This document shows, piece by piece, positions 7,994-16,509 of a DNA stretch of 32,091 nucleotides. The stretch comes from Desulfurivibrio alkaliphilus (lineage in GTDB: Bacteria > Desulfobacterota > Desulfobulbia > Desulfobulbales > Desulfurivibrionaceae). Made by a program: the position numbers and the translations under genes. The notes under the pieces are model-generated. The model did no database searches. It was not told the DNA's origin and saw only the letters and a program-made list of their open reading frames with translations. The DNA lies in NCBI GenBank assembly GCA_011048585.1, contig DSDS01000137.1, positions 1 through 32,091 on the forward strand, given 5' to 3'. Every line of letters starts with the position of its first letter. Position 1 is the stretch's first letter.

Positions 7994-9256
7994 ATGCAAA
8001 TCACCCTGGTGTACCCCAAGTGGAATAAGATCCCGGAACAGACCGAATTCCATCTGCCACCCCATGGCCCGGTCTGCGTGGCCGCCTCAATTCCCGATCA
8101 CCATCAGCTCAGGTTTGTCGACGAGAACGTCGACCCCCTGGACTTCGCCCAGCCCACCGAAGTGGTGTTGCTCTCCATGATGCTCACCTGCCAGCTTCCC
8201 CGGGGCAAGGAGATCGCGGCGGAGTACCGCAAGCGGGGAGTGCCGGTGATCTGCGGCGGCATTGCCACCATGCTCCACGCCCAAGAGATGGCCGGCTATG
8301 TTGATTCGGTCTTTCTGGGGGAAACCGAGGGGGGCCGGCTGGCCGCGGTGCTGGAGGATTGTCGGAACGGAACGCTGCAGCCCAAATACGATTTTTTCCA
8401 CGATTTTCCTCCCATTGATACTATCGGTCCCGCCCGCCGGGAGATTCTCAACCGGCAGCGCTACATCTATCGGGGGGTGCAGATGGTGGATCTGGTTCAC
8501 GCCTCCCGGGGCTGCCGCTTCAACTGTTTTCCCTGCGCCACCGCCTTTCTTGGCGGCCGCCAGTTTAGACCGCGCCCCATCGATCGGGTGGTGGAAGAGT
8601 TGGCCGGTATTGAAAACAACCGCCTCTTTCTGGTGGATAACTCCCTGGCCCAGGATAAAAAATGGGTGATGGAGCTTTTTGAGGCGATCAAGCCCCTGAA
8701 GAAGAAGTGGATCAGTCACCCCATTCTCGACGAAGATGAAGTGGTGGCCAAGGCGGCCGAAGCGGGGTGCTGGTACGTTTACCAGGCGGTATTCGATACC
8801 TCGCAGGTGATCCGGGACCGGGTCAAACGGCTGAAGGATCACGGGATCGGAGTGGAGGCCGCGGTACTGCTGGGGCCCGACAATCAGGACGCCGACTATA
8901 TCAAGCGGCTGGTTGACTTTCTGCTGGAGATCGATGTCGAAATGGCGGAGTTCTCCATTCTGACCCCCTTTCCCCATACCCCGGTCACCGCCCAGATGGA
9001 AAAGGATGGCCGCATTCTGCACCGGGACTGGAGCCGCTACACCACCGCCGAGGTCTGTTTCCAGCCCAAGAAGATGACCCCCGAGGAGTTGCAGGCCATG
9101 TATCACTACGCCTGGGACAACTTTTACCGGGAGATGCCCCAGTCCCTGCGGATGGCCCGCCTCTTCAGCGAAGTGGTTAAGAAAGAGATGGCCGATGGTT
9201 CATATGTACCCCGACGCCTGGCCGCGAAACGCGGCTGGGAACTGCCCCGGAGCTGA
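7994..9256 (+). CDS. B12-binding-type radical SAM protein (first of a tandem pair)
   Basis: A 420-residue protein with an N-terminal Rossmann-like region (about 1-140) of the cobalamin-binding radical SAM class, including ICGGIATMLHAQE and a GE pair. The radical SAM core follows with Cys174, Cys178 and Cys181 (CRFNCFPC). The classical DxHxxG cobalamin ligand motif is absent, as is common in this class. Such proteins catalyse methylations, ring contractions and other C-C bond chemistry on unreactive carbons. The start lies two bases after the stop of the half-ketosynthase gene, and the next radical SAM gene begins 5 bases downstream. Substrate is not evident; the operon context points to the lipid or polyene chain. 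Confidence 0.87.
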   Translation: MQITLVYPKWNKIPEQTEFHLPPHGPVCVAASIPDHHQLRFVDENVDPLDFAQPTEVVLLSMMLTCQLPRGKEIAAEYRKRGVPVICGGIATMLHAQEMAGYVDSVFLGETEGGRLAAVLEDCRNGTLQPKYDFFHDFPPIDTIGPARREILNRQRYIYRGVQMVDLVHASRGCRFNCFPCATAFLGGRQFRPRPIDRVVEELAGIENNRLFLVDNSLAQDKKWVMELFEAIKPLKKKWISHPILDEDEVVAKAAEAGCWYVYQAVFDTSQVIRDRVKRLKDHGIGVEAAVLLGPDNQDADYIKRLVDFLLEIDVEMAEFSILTPFPHTPVTAQMEKDGRILHRDWSRYTTAEVCFQPKKMTPEELQAMYHYAWDNFYREMPQSLRMARLFSEVVKKEMADGSYVPRRLAAKRGWELPRS

Positions 9257-9261
9257 TCGCC

Positions 9262-10608
9262 ATGGGCCTGAACTGCCTCTTGGTCTCCGTCAACCAGGCC
9301 GTTGTCCCCTACCCGGTGTATCCCCTGGGAGTGGCTCACCTTTGCGGGGCCCTGCGGGAAGCCGGCCACGTTCCCACCCACTTTGATCTCCTGGCCGACG
9401 GCGGCCGGGATGGACTTGAGCGGCTGCTCCGGGAAAACAGCTACGAGCTGATCGGACTCTCCATCCGTAACCTGGACACGGTGGACAGCTCCGACCCCCA
9501 CGGTTACCTGCCGGAGATTGCCGAAACCGCCCAACTGATTCGCCGCTGCTCGGCGGCGGTGATGGTGCTGGGAGGATCGGCCTTTTCCATCATGCCCGGC
9601 GAGGTCCTGGCCTACCTGCAGGCCGATTACGGAGTGGTGGGCGAAGGGGAGCTGCTCCTGCCCTGGCTGGCCGATGAGCTGGCCGCGGGCCGTCGTCCCG
9701 AGGCCCGGCTCCTGTACAGTGAACGCAAGGATGATAGCTGGCCCCAACCGATCTTCAGCCCCAGCTCCCTCAAGTACTACATCACCCACGGCGGGATGCT
9801 CAATATCCAAACCAAACGCGGTTGCCCCCACCGTTGCGCCTACTGCTCCTACCCGACCATCGAGGGCAGGACCATGCGCTACCGCGACCCGGAGGAAACC
9901 GCCGCCGAAGTTGGCCGCTTGAGTACCGAGCATGGGGCCAGGTTTATCTTCTTCACCGACTCGGTGTTCAACGACGCGGCCGGCCATTTCCGCCTGGTGG
10001 CGGAGGCGCTGATCAAAAACGGCAACACCACCCCCTGGTGCGCCTTTTTCCGGCCGCAAAATCTGGACCGGGAGGATCTGCTGCTGATGAAACGAGCCGG
10101 CCTGGCCGCCATGGAGGTTGGAACCGATGCCGCCTCCGACCGAACCCTGGCCGCTCTGGACAAGGGTTTCTCCTTCGAGCAGGTGCTGGCCACCAATCGG
10201 CTGGCCCTGGAGGCGGAGATCCCCTGCGCCCATTTCGTCATGCTGGGCGGCCCCGATGAAAATCGGCAAACCCTGAACGAAGGACTCGCCAACCTGGAGA
10301 GCCTGGGAAAGTCCCTGGTCTTCGCCTTCACCGGCATCAGGATTTTGCCGGGCACCAGCCTGGCCCAACGGGCTGTGGCCGAAGGGGTTATCGAGGCCGG
10401 CCAACCGCTGCTGGAGCCGATCTTCTACTCATCACCCCAGCTCGCGGGGATCGATCTGGAGCGGGAGCTGACCGCCTCCTTCGCCGGCCGGCTAGATCGC
10501 ATCTACCCGGTTTCAGAGGCGATCGACCAGCTTACCATGCTCCACCGCATGGGCCACGTCGGCCCCCTTTGGGATTACCTTCTCCGGCCCCGCACCAGAA
10601 GACGATGA
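9262..10608 (+). CDS. B12-binding-type radical SAM protein (second of a tandem pair)
   Basis: A 448-residue protein with an N-terminal cobalamin-binding-like domain (YPLGVAHLCGALREAGH, then VLGGSAFSIMP and VVGEGE) and a radical SAM core with Cys188, Cys192 and Cys195 (CPHRCAYC). It is clearly different in sequence from the upstream radical SAM protein, so the pair is not a recent duplication. Domain order is that of the BchE/P-methylase-like class. ATG 9262 is 5 bp after the previous stop, and the final TGA overlaps the ATG of the glycosyltransferase by 4 bp, tying it to the APE-type half of the operon. Reaction unknown; methylation, cyclisation or other C-C bond formation are all possible. 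Confidence 0.87.
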   Translation: MGLNCLLVSVNQAVVPYPVYPLGVAHLCGALREAGHVPTHFDLLADGGRDGLERLLRENSYELIGLSIRNLDTVDSSDPHGYLPEIAETAQLIRRCSAAVMVLGGSAFSIMPGEVLAYLQADYGVVGEGELLLPWLADELAAGRRPEARLLYSERKDDSWPQPIFSPSSLKYYITHGGMLNIQTKRGCPHRCAYCSYPTIEGRTMRYRDPEETAAEVGRLSTEHGARFIFFTDSVFNDAAGHFRLVAEALIKNGNTTPWCAFFRPQNLDREDLLLMKRAGLAAMEVGTDAASDRTLAALDKGFSFEQVLATNRLALEAEIPCAHFVMLGGPDENRQTLNEGLANLESLGKSLVFAFTGIRILPGTSLAQRAVAEGVIEAGQPLLEPIFYSSPQLAGIDLERELTASFAGRLDRIYPVSEAIDQLTMLHRMGHVGPLWDYLLRPRTRRR

Positions 10609-11795
10609 ATGAAAAGGAAAACCCAAAAATTATCGTCGTCATTCCGGTTTACAATCATGGAGACTCCCTGCGGAAGGTGGTGGAAGGCACCCTGGCCGCC
10701 GGCTGGCCGGTGCTGGTGGTTGACGACGGCAGCGACGACGAGCCTCTGCGGCAGCTAACCGGACTCGACTGCGCCAAGCTCCGGCTGCCGACCAACGAGG
10801 GCAAGGGAACGGCCATCCTGGCGGGGGCCAGGGAGGCGGCCCGGCTGGGCTATGAAACCATGATTACCCTGGATGCCGACGGCCAGCATGACCCGGCCGA
10901 GGCGGAGCTGCTGGTCCGGCAGGCGGAGCTCATCGACCGACCGGCCATTGTGATCGGGGCCCGGCGGATGACCCAGGAGACGGCGCCCAAGGCCAGCCTT
11001 TTCGGCCGCGCCTTCTCCAATTTCTGGGTCCGGCTGGAATCGGGCCAGGAGCTGGCGGACACCCAAAGCGGCATGCGCCTCTATCCAATCCGCGAACTGC
11101 TGGCCCTGAACCTGACCTGCAGCCGCTACGATTTTGAGGTCGAAGTGCTGGTGCAAGCAGCCTGGGCCGGGGTTGCCCTGACCTCGGTGGAGATCTCGGT
11201 CCACTACCCTCCCCCCGGGCAAAGGATCACCCATTTCCACCAGTTACGAGACAATTTCCGCCTGACCCTGCTCCATACCCGCCTGCTGCTGCGCCGTCTG
11301 GCCCCTTGGCCCCACCGCCAGGTCTGCAGCCGGCCGGCCCCGCAAGAGAAAAAACTTCGCTTCCCCCGCCCCTGGCTGGCTATGCAGATGCTGTTTCGCG
11401 AACACAGTTCCGCGCCGGGGATGGCCACGGCGGTATGGCTGGGGCTGTTCATGGGCGCGCTCCCCCTGATCGCCGTCCATACGGTGGCAATTATCTACGT
11501 GGCCCATCGCCTCCATCTGAACAAGATGGCGGCGGTGGCGGCCAGCCAGTTCTGCATGCCGCCGGTGGTGCCGGTTATCTGCATTCAAGTCGGCTACTTC
11601 ATGCGGACCGGCCAGCTGCTTCTCGATCTCTCCCGGGAAAAATGGCTGCACGAGATCCATCTCCGCCTCTGGGACTGGTTGCTCGGCTCTCTGGTGGTCG
11701 GCCCCCTGCTGGGCCTCATCGGGGCCGTTCTGGTTTACTGGGCCCAAACCCGGCTGTTCAGGCGACAAACAAAGGAAAAGGGCCCGTCCGGATGA
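10605..11795 (+). CDS. Family 2 glycosyltransferase fused to DUF2062
   Basis: A 396-residue two-part protein. The first part (about 1-240) is a GT2 glycosyltransferase of the dolichol-phosphate-sugar synthase kind, with IPVYNHG at the start, Asp40-Asp41-Gly42 and the DADGQHDP metal/nucleotide-sugar motif at residues 90-97. The second part (about 260-385) is a DUF2062 membrane domain with several hydrophobic helices (WLGLFMGALPLIAVHTVA and later). It would move a sugar, or a related polar head, to a lipid at the inner membrane. GT2 and LpxL-type acyltransferases sit together or fused in APE clusters, matching the arrangement here. The ATG overlaps the previous stop by 4 bp. Confidence 0.87.
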   Translation: MNEKENPKIIVVIPVYNHGDSLRKVVEGTLAAGWPVLVVDDGSDDEPLRQLTGLDCAKLRLPTNEGKGTAILAGAREAARLGYETMITLDADGQHDPAEAELLVRQAELIDRPAIVIGARRMTQETAPKASLFGRAFSNFWVRLESGQELADTQSGMRLYPIRELLALNLTCSRYDFEVEVLVQAAWAGVALTSVEISVHYPPPGQRITHFHQLRDNFRLTLLHTRLLLRRLAPWPHRQVCSRPAPQEKKLRFPRPWLAMQMLFREHSSAPGMATAVWLGLFMGALPLIAVHTVAIIYVAHRLHLNKMAAVAASQFCMPPVVPVICIQVGYFMRTGQLLLDLSREKWLHEIHLRLWDWLLGSLVVGPLLGLIGAVLVYWAQTRLFRRQTKEKGPSG

Positions 11796-12697
11796 CCCCT
11801 GCTTCCCGGCCGCTTGGGGGCCGCCTTAAAATCAGGCTCGAAGCACTGGGCCACGGAATCTTCTATCTTACCCTGCGTCTTTTTGGTCAGCTGGGGGCCT
11901 ATCTGCTGCTGCTGCCGGTGATAGCGGCATATGCCGCTACCAGCCGGAAGATCGGGCGAAAAACGGCCCCCTACCTGAGCCGCCGTTTTCCGAGCGCCGG
12001 CCGTCCGGGCCGCTGGCTGGCCATGATCCGAAACCTGACCTCCTTTGGCCAGGTGCTGGTGGATCGCGCCTGGCTGGGAATCAAAGACGGCGATCTGCGC
12101 GGCGAATTTATCGGCTATCAGCAACTGGAAGAGCTGGTGAACCGGGGGAGAGGGGTGGTGCTGCTCACCGCTCATGTGGGCAACTGGCAGACGGCTCTGG
12201 CCCGACTGGACAGTCTGCCCACCCGGGTTCATGCCCTGATGCGCTACGATCAGGAGGCGGCGGCCAAACACTACTTCGACCTCCGTGACGGCAGGCGCCC
12301 CTTTGAAATCATCGACAGCGAGGGCCCCTGGGGTGGCATGATCGAGGCCACCGCAGCCCTCCAGCGGGGCGAGGTGGTCACCATCATGGGGGACAGGCTG
12401 GTTAAGGGCTCGGCGGTGACGGTGGATCTCCTAGGGGACCCAGCCAGAATACCCGAGGCCGCCTACTTTCTGGCCGGCTCGGTAGGAGCCCCGGTGGTTG
12501 TCATGTTTGCCGCCAAAACCGGGCGCAAATCATACCAGTTACGGGTCTGGGACAGTTGGTATCCCCGTTGGGAAAACCGGGAACAACGGGCGGAGGCCTG
12601 TCGAAACTCCGGTGCCAGGTTTGCCAAAAACCTGCAGGAGTATCTGGACGAGTATCCCCATCAATGGTACAACTTTTACGATTTCTGGCAGCAGTAA
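11792..12697 (+). CDS. LpxL/HtrB-like lysophospholipid acyltransferase family protein
   Basis: A 301-residue acyltransferase of the lipid A late-acyltransferase (LpxL/HtrB) family, with a hydrophobic N-terminal segment (LTLRLFGQLGAYLLLLPV) and the catalytic-site block AHVGNWQ. His128 is the expected catalytic base, but the acidic residue of the HX4(D/E) dyad is Gln133. The later GEVVTIMGDR segment and the C-terminal WYNFYDFW are typical of the family. It would acylate the head group made by the glycosyltransferase, probably with an ACP-bound chain. The ATG overlaps the previous stop by 4 bp. The Gln substitution could mean a different mechanism, reduced activity, or a subfamily feature. Confidence 0.82.
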   Translation: MTPASRPLGGRLKIRLEALGHGIFYLTLRLFGQLGAYLLLLPVIAAYAATSRKIGRKTAPYLSRRFPSAGRPGRWLAMIRNLTSFGQVLVDRAWLGIKDGDLRGEFIGYQQLEELVNRGRGVVLLTAHVGNWQTALARLDSLPTRVHALMRYDQEAAAKHYFDLRDGRRPFEIIDSEGPWGGMIEATAALQRGEVVTIMGDRLVKGSAVTVDLLGDPARIPEAAYFLAGSVGAPVVVMFAAKTGRKSYQLRVWDSWYPRWENREQRAEACRNSGARFAKNLQEYLDEYPHQWYNFYDFWQQ

Positions 12698-12722
12698 CTT
12701 AAACCAACCAAATGGAAGAAGC

Positions 12723-12980
12723 ATGGAAGAGCTCAAAGAGAAACTGAAGCGGATCTTGATCGACGAGATCAAAATCCAGGGGATGACCCCAGCGGACCTC
12801 AAGGACGATATGCCCCTGTTCGGCGATGACGGTCTGGGGCTTGACTCCCTGGATGCGGTGGAACTAGTCGTCCTGGTACAAAAGCATTTCGACGTCCAGA
12901 TTGCCGACATGGAGGAGGGCAAAGAGGCCTTCGCCTCCATCGCCAGCCTGGCCAACTATATTCACCAGAAAAAGAGCTGA
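12723..12980 (+). CDS. Acyl carrier protein (second of two)
   Basis: An 85-residue ACP with the GLDSLDAVE attachment site; Ser42 should carry phosphopantetheine. The segment before it (FGDDGLG) is slightly longer than in the ACP at 3358, as in APE-type ACPs. ATG 12723 is preceded by GGAAGAAGC, a good ribosome binding site; the gap from the acyltransferase is 25 bp. The next gene is a ketosynthase followed by a chain-length-factor-like protein, so this ACP is the probable carrier for the polyene made by the second module. Confidence 0.94.
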   Translation: MEELKEKLKRILIDEIKIQGMTPADLKDDMPLFGDDGLGLDSLDAVELVVLVQKHFDVQIADMEEGKEAFASIASLANYIHQKKS

Positions 12981-12992
12981 AGGTAAGTTTTG

Positions 12993-14228
12993 GTGCCAGC
13001 AGCAGACAGGATCGCCATCAGCGCCATGGGGTGCGTCTCCGCCGCGGGTCGAAATCCGGAGGAACACCTCCGATCGTTGAACGGTCGGCCGGTGCCCTGC
13101 GGCCCGGTGCCCGCAGAGACCTTTGCCACCTCCCTGACCTTCCCGGTATTCAGCGCCCCGGACGAGCCGCTACCATCCCCGACCCCTGATTACCCGCGGC
13201 TTGGCCAGATCGCCGCCGACCTGGGTCCCACCGCCAGGCTGGCCCTGCGGGCCGCCCTTCAGGCCCTGGTCCGCAGCGGGATAGAGCCGGCGGACCTGCG
13301 GAAAAAGCGGGTGGGGATCTGCCTGGGCACCACCGTGGGTTGCGCCTTTAACGATGAGGATTACTACCGAGCCTGGCGCCAGGGGGCACATCCACCCTTG
13401 GACCCGGTGCGCCGTTACCTGCGCAACAATATCAGCGCAATCCTGCAGGAGATCCTGGGGGTGAGCGGTCCCAGCCTGGTGGTCACCAACGCCTGCGCCT
13501 CGGGTACCGATGCCCTGGGCATCGCCGGCAACTGGCTGCGGAGCGGGCGCTGTGATCTGGCCATTGCCGGCGGGGCCGACGCCCTGTCACGTATCACCTG
13601 CAACGGCTTTGCCGCCCTCCAGCTCACCGATTCCGCTCCCTGCCGCCCCTTTAATCAGAACCGCCAGGGACTGAATCTTGGTGAGGGGGCCGCCGTGCTG
13701 ATTCTCGAAAATGAGTCCTCGGCCCACCGGGCCCGGCGCCGGCCGATAGGCTGGCTGCGCGGCTACGGCTGTGCCGCCGATGCCTGGCATCCCACCGCTC
13801 CCCATCCGGAAGGGCGCGGCCTGCAGGCGGCCATTACCGCCGCCCTTAAGGACGCCATGATCCCGAATCGGAAACAGATCGCCATGATCAACGGTCATGG
13901 CACCGCCACCCCCAGCAATGACCTGGCGGAGACCTCGGCCCTGGCCGCCATCTTCACCCTTGATTATCGCCCGCCGCTGATTTCCACCAAATCCCTGACC
14001 GGTCATACCCTGGGAGCGGCCGGGGCCATCGAGGCGGTCTTTACCCTGCTGGCCCTGCAAAACGAAACAGTTTCGGGAACCCGCCGCTGCCGCCAACCGG
14101 ACCCGGCCTTTCCCTACCGGCCGCTCACCGAAAATGAGCAGGTTCCGCTGACCGGCAGGATCGGACTTTCCCAATCCCTGGCCTTTGGCGGCGGCAACAG
14201 TTGCCTGGTTTTGGAGGCGGCCCCATGA
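12993..14228 (+). CDS. Beta-ketoacyl-ACP synthase (KAS II type), APE-type partner of the downstream half-KS
   Basis: A 411-residue condensing enzyme with an intact triad: Cys168 in TNACASGTD, His302 in INGHGTATPSND and His338 in KSLTGHTLGAAGAIEA. I place the start at GTG 12993, 8 bases after AAGGT; TTG 12990 is one codon earlier and also possible. It lies between the second ACP and a Cys-less KS-like protein, the order seen for the APE KS and its chain-length factor (ApeO/ApeC type). It probably performs the repeated elongations that build the polyene. The stop overlaps the next ATG by 4 bp, which supports a KS-CLF heterodimer. Confidence 0.92.
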   Translation: MPAADRIAISAMGCVSAAGRNPEEHLRSLNGRPVPCGPVPAETFATSLTFPVFSAPDEPLPSPTPDYPRLGQIAADLGPTARLALRAALQALVRSGIEPADLRKKRVGICLGTTVGCAFNDEDYYRAWRQGAHPPLDPVRRYLRNNISAILQEILGVSGPSLVVTNACASGTDALGIAGNWLRSGRCDLAIAGGADALSRITCNGFAALQLTDSAPCRPFNQNRQGLNLGEGAAVLILENESSAHRARRRPIGWLRGYGCAADAWHPTAPHPEGRGLQAAITAALKDAMIPNRKQIAMINGHGTATPSNDLAETSALAAIFTLDYRPPLISTKSLTGHTLGAAGAIEAVFTLLALQNETVSGTRRCRQPDPAFPYRPLTENEQVPLTGRIGLSQSLAFGGGNSCLVLEAAP

Positions 14229-15040
14229 GCAATCCGGTGAGCAAGGATGTTTTTGTCGCCAAGGTGGCACGGGAGATCGGGGTTCCAACCATTCCCGCCG
14301 ACCTGCTCCGCGACCTGCGCCGGGCCGATCTTTTTATCCAGGTGGCCGTGCTGGCCGGAAGCGCGGCCCTGGGTTCCGGCTCAGGCGATGATCCCTGCCA
14401 GACCGGGGTCTTTCTGGGCACCACCACCGGCCCGCTGGATACCAATTTCGGCTTCCTCGATTCCCTCTTCGACAACGGTGAAAGCCAGGCCTCTCCCACC
14501 CTCTTTTCCCATTCGGTGCATAACGCCGCCGCCGGCTATCTCGCCCGCCTCCTGAATCTCAGAGGACCGGCCCAAACGGTCACCAGTCCCGGCTGGCCCT
14601 TTCTGGCGGCCCTGGCCGAGGCCAAAACCGCCTTGGAGCTGATGCCGTTTAAAAGGGCCCTGGTGCTGGCCGTGGAGGAGGAATCCCCGGTGCTGGTTGA
14701 GGCCGCGACCAGGAGCTCGGCCCCGGCGTCGGCTCCCTCCCCGCGACGGGGAGCGGTAGCCTGGTTGCTGACCACCGAGACCGAGTCAAGGTACCGCTTA
14801 CCCAGATTAAACTCTATCCTGGTGGAAGAGAACCATTGCGCCGCCGAGTTCTACCTGCGGCGCCAGGAGGAGGTTTTTCAGCCGGATTTTACCCTTGCCC
14901 CCGGAGCAGAAGCCCCGGCCGGGCTGGCTGGGGCCCTGGCTTTGACCCAGGCCGTGGAGGAAATTGGACCCGGAGACGGCCCGCTCTTCTGGACCGCCAC
15001 TGCCTTCTGCGGCCGTGCCTCGGTTCGCATTGAACGGTAA
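14225..15040 (+). CDS. Chain-length-factor-like truncated ketosynthase (ketoacyl-synt_2, ApeC type)
   Basis: A 271-residue protein homologous to the N-terminal part of ketosynthases: GVFLGTTTGPLDTN, then SHSVHNAAAGYLARLLNLRGP. The nucleophile position reads TVTSPGWPF, without Cys, and neither catalytic His motif is present. This matches the beta-ketoacyl synthase chain-length-factor proteins encoded beside the APE ketosynthase. It is expected to pair with the ketosynthase at 12993 and set chain length. The ATG overlaps the ketosynthase stop by 4 bp. Compared with the 184-residue relative at 7437, it keeps about 85 more residues, including the ALVLAVEEESPVLVEAA strand-helix region. Confidence 0.8.
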   Translation: MSNPVSKDVFVAKVAREIGVPTIPADLLRDLRRADLFIQVAVLAGSAALGSGSGDDPCQTGVFLGTTTGPLDTNFGFLDSLFDNGESQASPTLFSHSVHNAAAGYLARLLNLRGPAQTVTSPGWPFLAALAEAKTALELMPFKRALVLAVEEESPVLVEAATRSSAPASAPSPRRGAVAWLLTTETESRYRLPRLNSILVEENHCAAEFYLRRQEEVFQPDFTLAPGAEAPAGLAGALALTQAVEEIGPGDGPLFWTATAFCGRASVRIER

Positions 15041-15092
15041 GGCTCTTGACCCCGTTTCGGGAAAGCAAACCACAACCCAAGGAGGTGTCAAA

Positions 15093-15698
15093 ATGAAATT
15101 AACCAACTGGATTCTGGCCACCACCGTCGCAATTGTCGCCTGCCATCTGAGCCTGGGAGCCACCCCGGCCCTGGCCATTCAATCCCTGAGCGGGATGGTC
15201 GGCCAGACTTACTATCTGGCCTACAATCTCCATCCCGATCCGAAAAGAAATACCCTCTCGTCGGTCAACTATCAACTGGATGGGGCCATGATCCCCTGGG
15301 GCACCCAGGTGAAGGTGCAGAGGGTCGACCGCCGGGGGATGAGACTGGAGGCGGTGGAGAGTAAAAAGGTTTACCTCTATCAGTTTCATCGGAACACCGG
15401 CCAGACCCTGGCCCTGAGCGACCACATGGCCAAACTGCTGGTCAAGGATATCTCCGGCCTGAAAAAGGAGGTCAATGCCCTGCCGGCTCTCGATCAGCGG
15501 GGCATCAAAGAGGGGCGGGTCAAGCTGGGGATGACCAAGCGAGGCACCCTGATCGCCATCGGTCACCCCCCGGAATTCGCCACCCCCAACCCCGAAAGCG
15601 ACAACACCTGGAATTACTGGTACAATCGCTTCCGCACCTTCATCGTTAATTTCGACGACAAGGGCAAGGTGGAAGGGCTAACCGGCTATCCCTTTTAA
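15093..15698 (+). CDS. Exported protein with BamE/SmpA-like C-terminal region
   Basis: A 201-residue secreted protein. A clear signal peptide (basic MK, hydrophobic core, ATPALA before about residue 29) predicts signal peptidase I cleavage, so it should be periplasmic. The C-terminal part (about 125-201: VKLGMTKRGTLIAIGHPP and later WNYWYNRFRTFIVNFDDKG) resembles the BamE/SmpA-OmlA fold, where such segments bind outer-membrane components. The SD sequence GGAGGT 6 bases before ATG 15093 is the strongest in the operon. I do not recognise it as a core APE gene; it may help hold or deliver the lipid product at the outer membrane. Function uncertain. Confidence 0.7.
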   Translation: MKLTNWILATTVAIVACHLSLGATPALAIQSLSGMVGQTYYLAYNLHPDPKRNTLSSVNYQLDGAMIPWGTQVKVQRVDRRGMRLEAVESKKVYLYQFHRNTGQTLALSDHMAKLLVKDISGLKKEVNALPALDQRGIKEGRVKLGMTKRGTLIAIGHPPEFATPNPESDNTWNYWYNRFRTFIVNFDDKGKVEGLTGYPF

Positions 15699-15740
15699 TT
15701 CCCGGTTTTCTTCGACAACTATTTACTTGATGGGAACAAG

Positions 15741-16469
15741 ATGACCCAAACACCCATAGCTTTCATCTCCGGGGCCAGCCGAGGCATTGGCGCCGCCATC
15801 GCCCTCCGGCTGGCCGCCGGCGGTTACGATATCTGGCTCAACTACCACGCCTCCCATGGCCCAGCCCAGTCCCTGCGCGAACAGATCGAGGCCATGGGCC
15901 GCCGGTGTACCCTGCTTTCCTTCGACGTGGCCGATGAGGCGGCGGTGACGGCAGCACTGGACCCCCTGCTGGACCAGGCGGTGCCCTACGCCTTTATCCA
16001 TAACGCCGGGATCACCCGCGATGGCCTGCTGCCCATGATGGGCCGCGACAGCTGGGACCAGGTCCTCAACACCCACCTCACCGGCTTTTTCCTCATGGGC
16101 CGCCTGATCTCCAAGGCGATGCTCTCCAAACGGCAGGGGCGAATCATCGCCATCGCCTCGGTCTCGGGCGAGACCGGCCAGGCCGGGCAGGTCAACTATG
16201 CCGCCGCCAAGGCCGGTCTGATCGGGGCCTGCAAATCCCTGGCCCGGGAGCTGGCCCGACGCAACATCCTGGTCAATGTGGTCTCCCCGGGGCTGATCGC
16301 CACCGAAATGATCAAGGATCTGCCCCTGGATAAGATCCTGCCCCTGGTGCCCTTGAACCGGGTCGGCACCGTGGATGAGGTCTCGGGAGTGGTCGAGTTT
16401 CTGCTCGGCCCGGCCGCCGGCTACATCACCGGCCAGGTGATCGGAGTCAACGGCGGCCTCTACATGTAG
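15741..16469 (+). CDS. fabG: 3-oxoacyl-ACP reductase, FabG-like SDR
   Basis: A 242-residue short-chain dehydrogenase/reductase. The cofactor motif GASRGIG is at residues 11-17, HNAG is intact, and the catalytic Ser140, Tyr153 and Lys157 (NYAAAK) are present. The C-terminal TGQVIGVNGGLYM is typical of FabG. It reduces beta-ketoacyl-ACP to beta-hydroxyacyl-ACP with NADPH. Placement between the KS/CLF pair and a dehydratase fits the APE elongation cycle (ApeQ role), so it is probably the dedicated cluster reductase rather than the primary fatty-acid one. The gap upstream is 42 bp with no obvious terminator. Confidence 0.93.
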   Translation: MTQTPIAFISGASRGIGAAIALRLAAGGYDIWLNYHASHGPAQSLREQIEAMGRRCTLLSFDVADEAAVTAALDPLLDQAVPYAFIHNAGITRDGLLPMMGRDSWDQVLNTHLTGFFLMGRLISKAMLSKRQGRIIAIASVSGETGQAGQVNYAAAKAGLIGACKSLARELARRNILVNVVSPGLIATEMIKDLPLDKILPLVPLNRVGTVDEVSGVVEFLLGPAAGYITGQVIGVNGGLYM

Positions 16470-16509
16470 CGTGACCGGCCGCCCGCCCAATCCACCCAAA
16501 AGGAACCCG

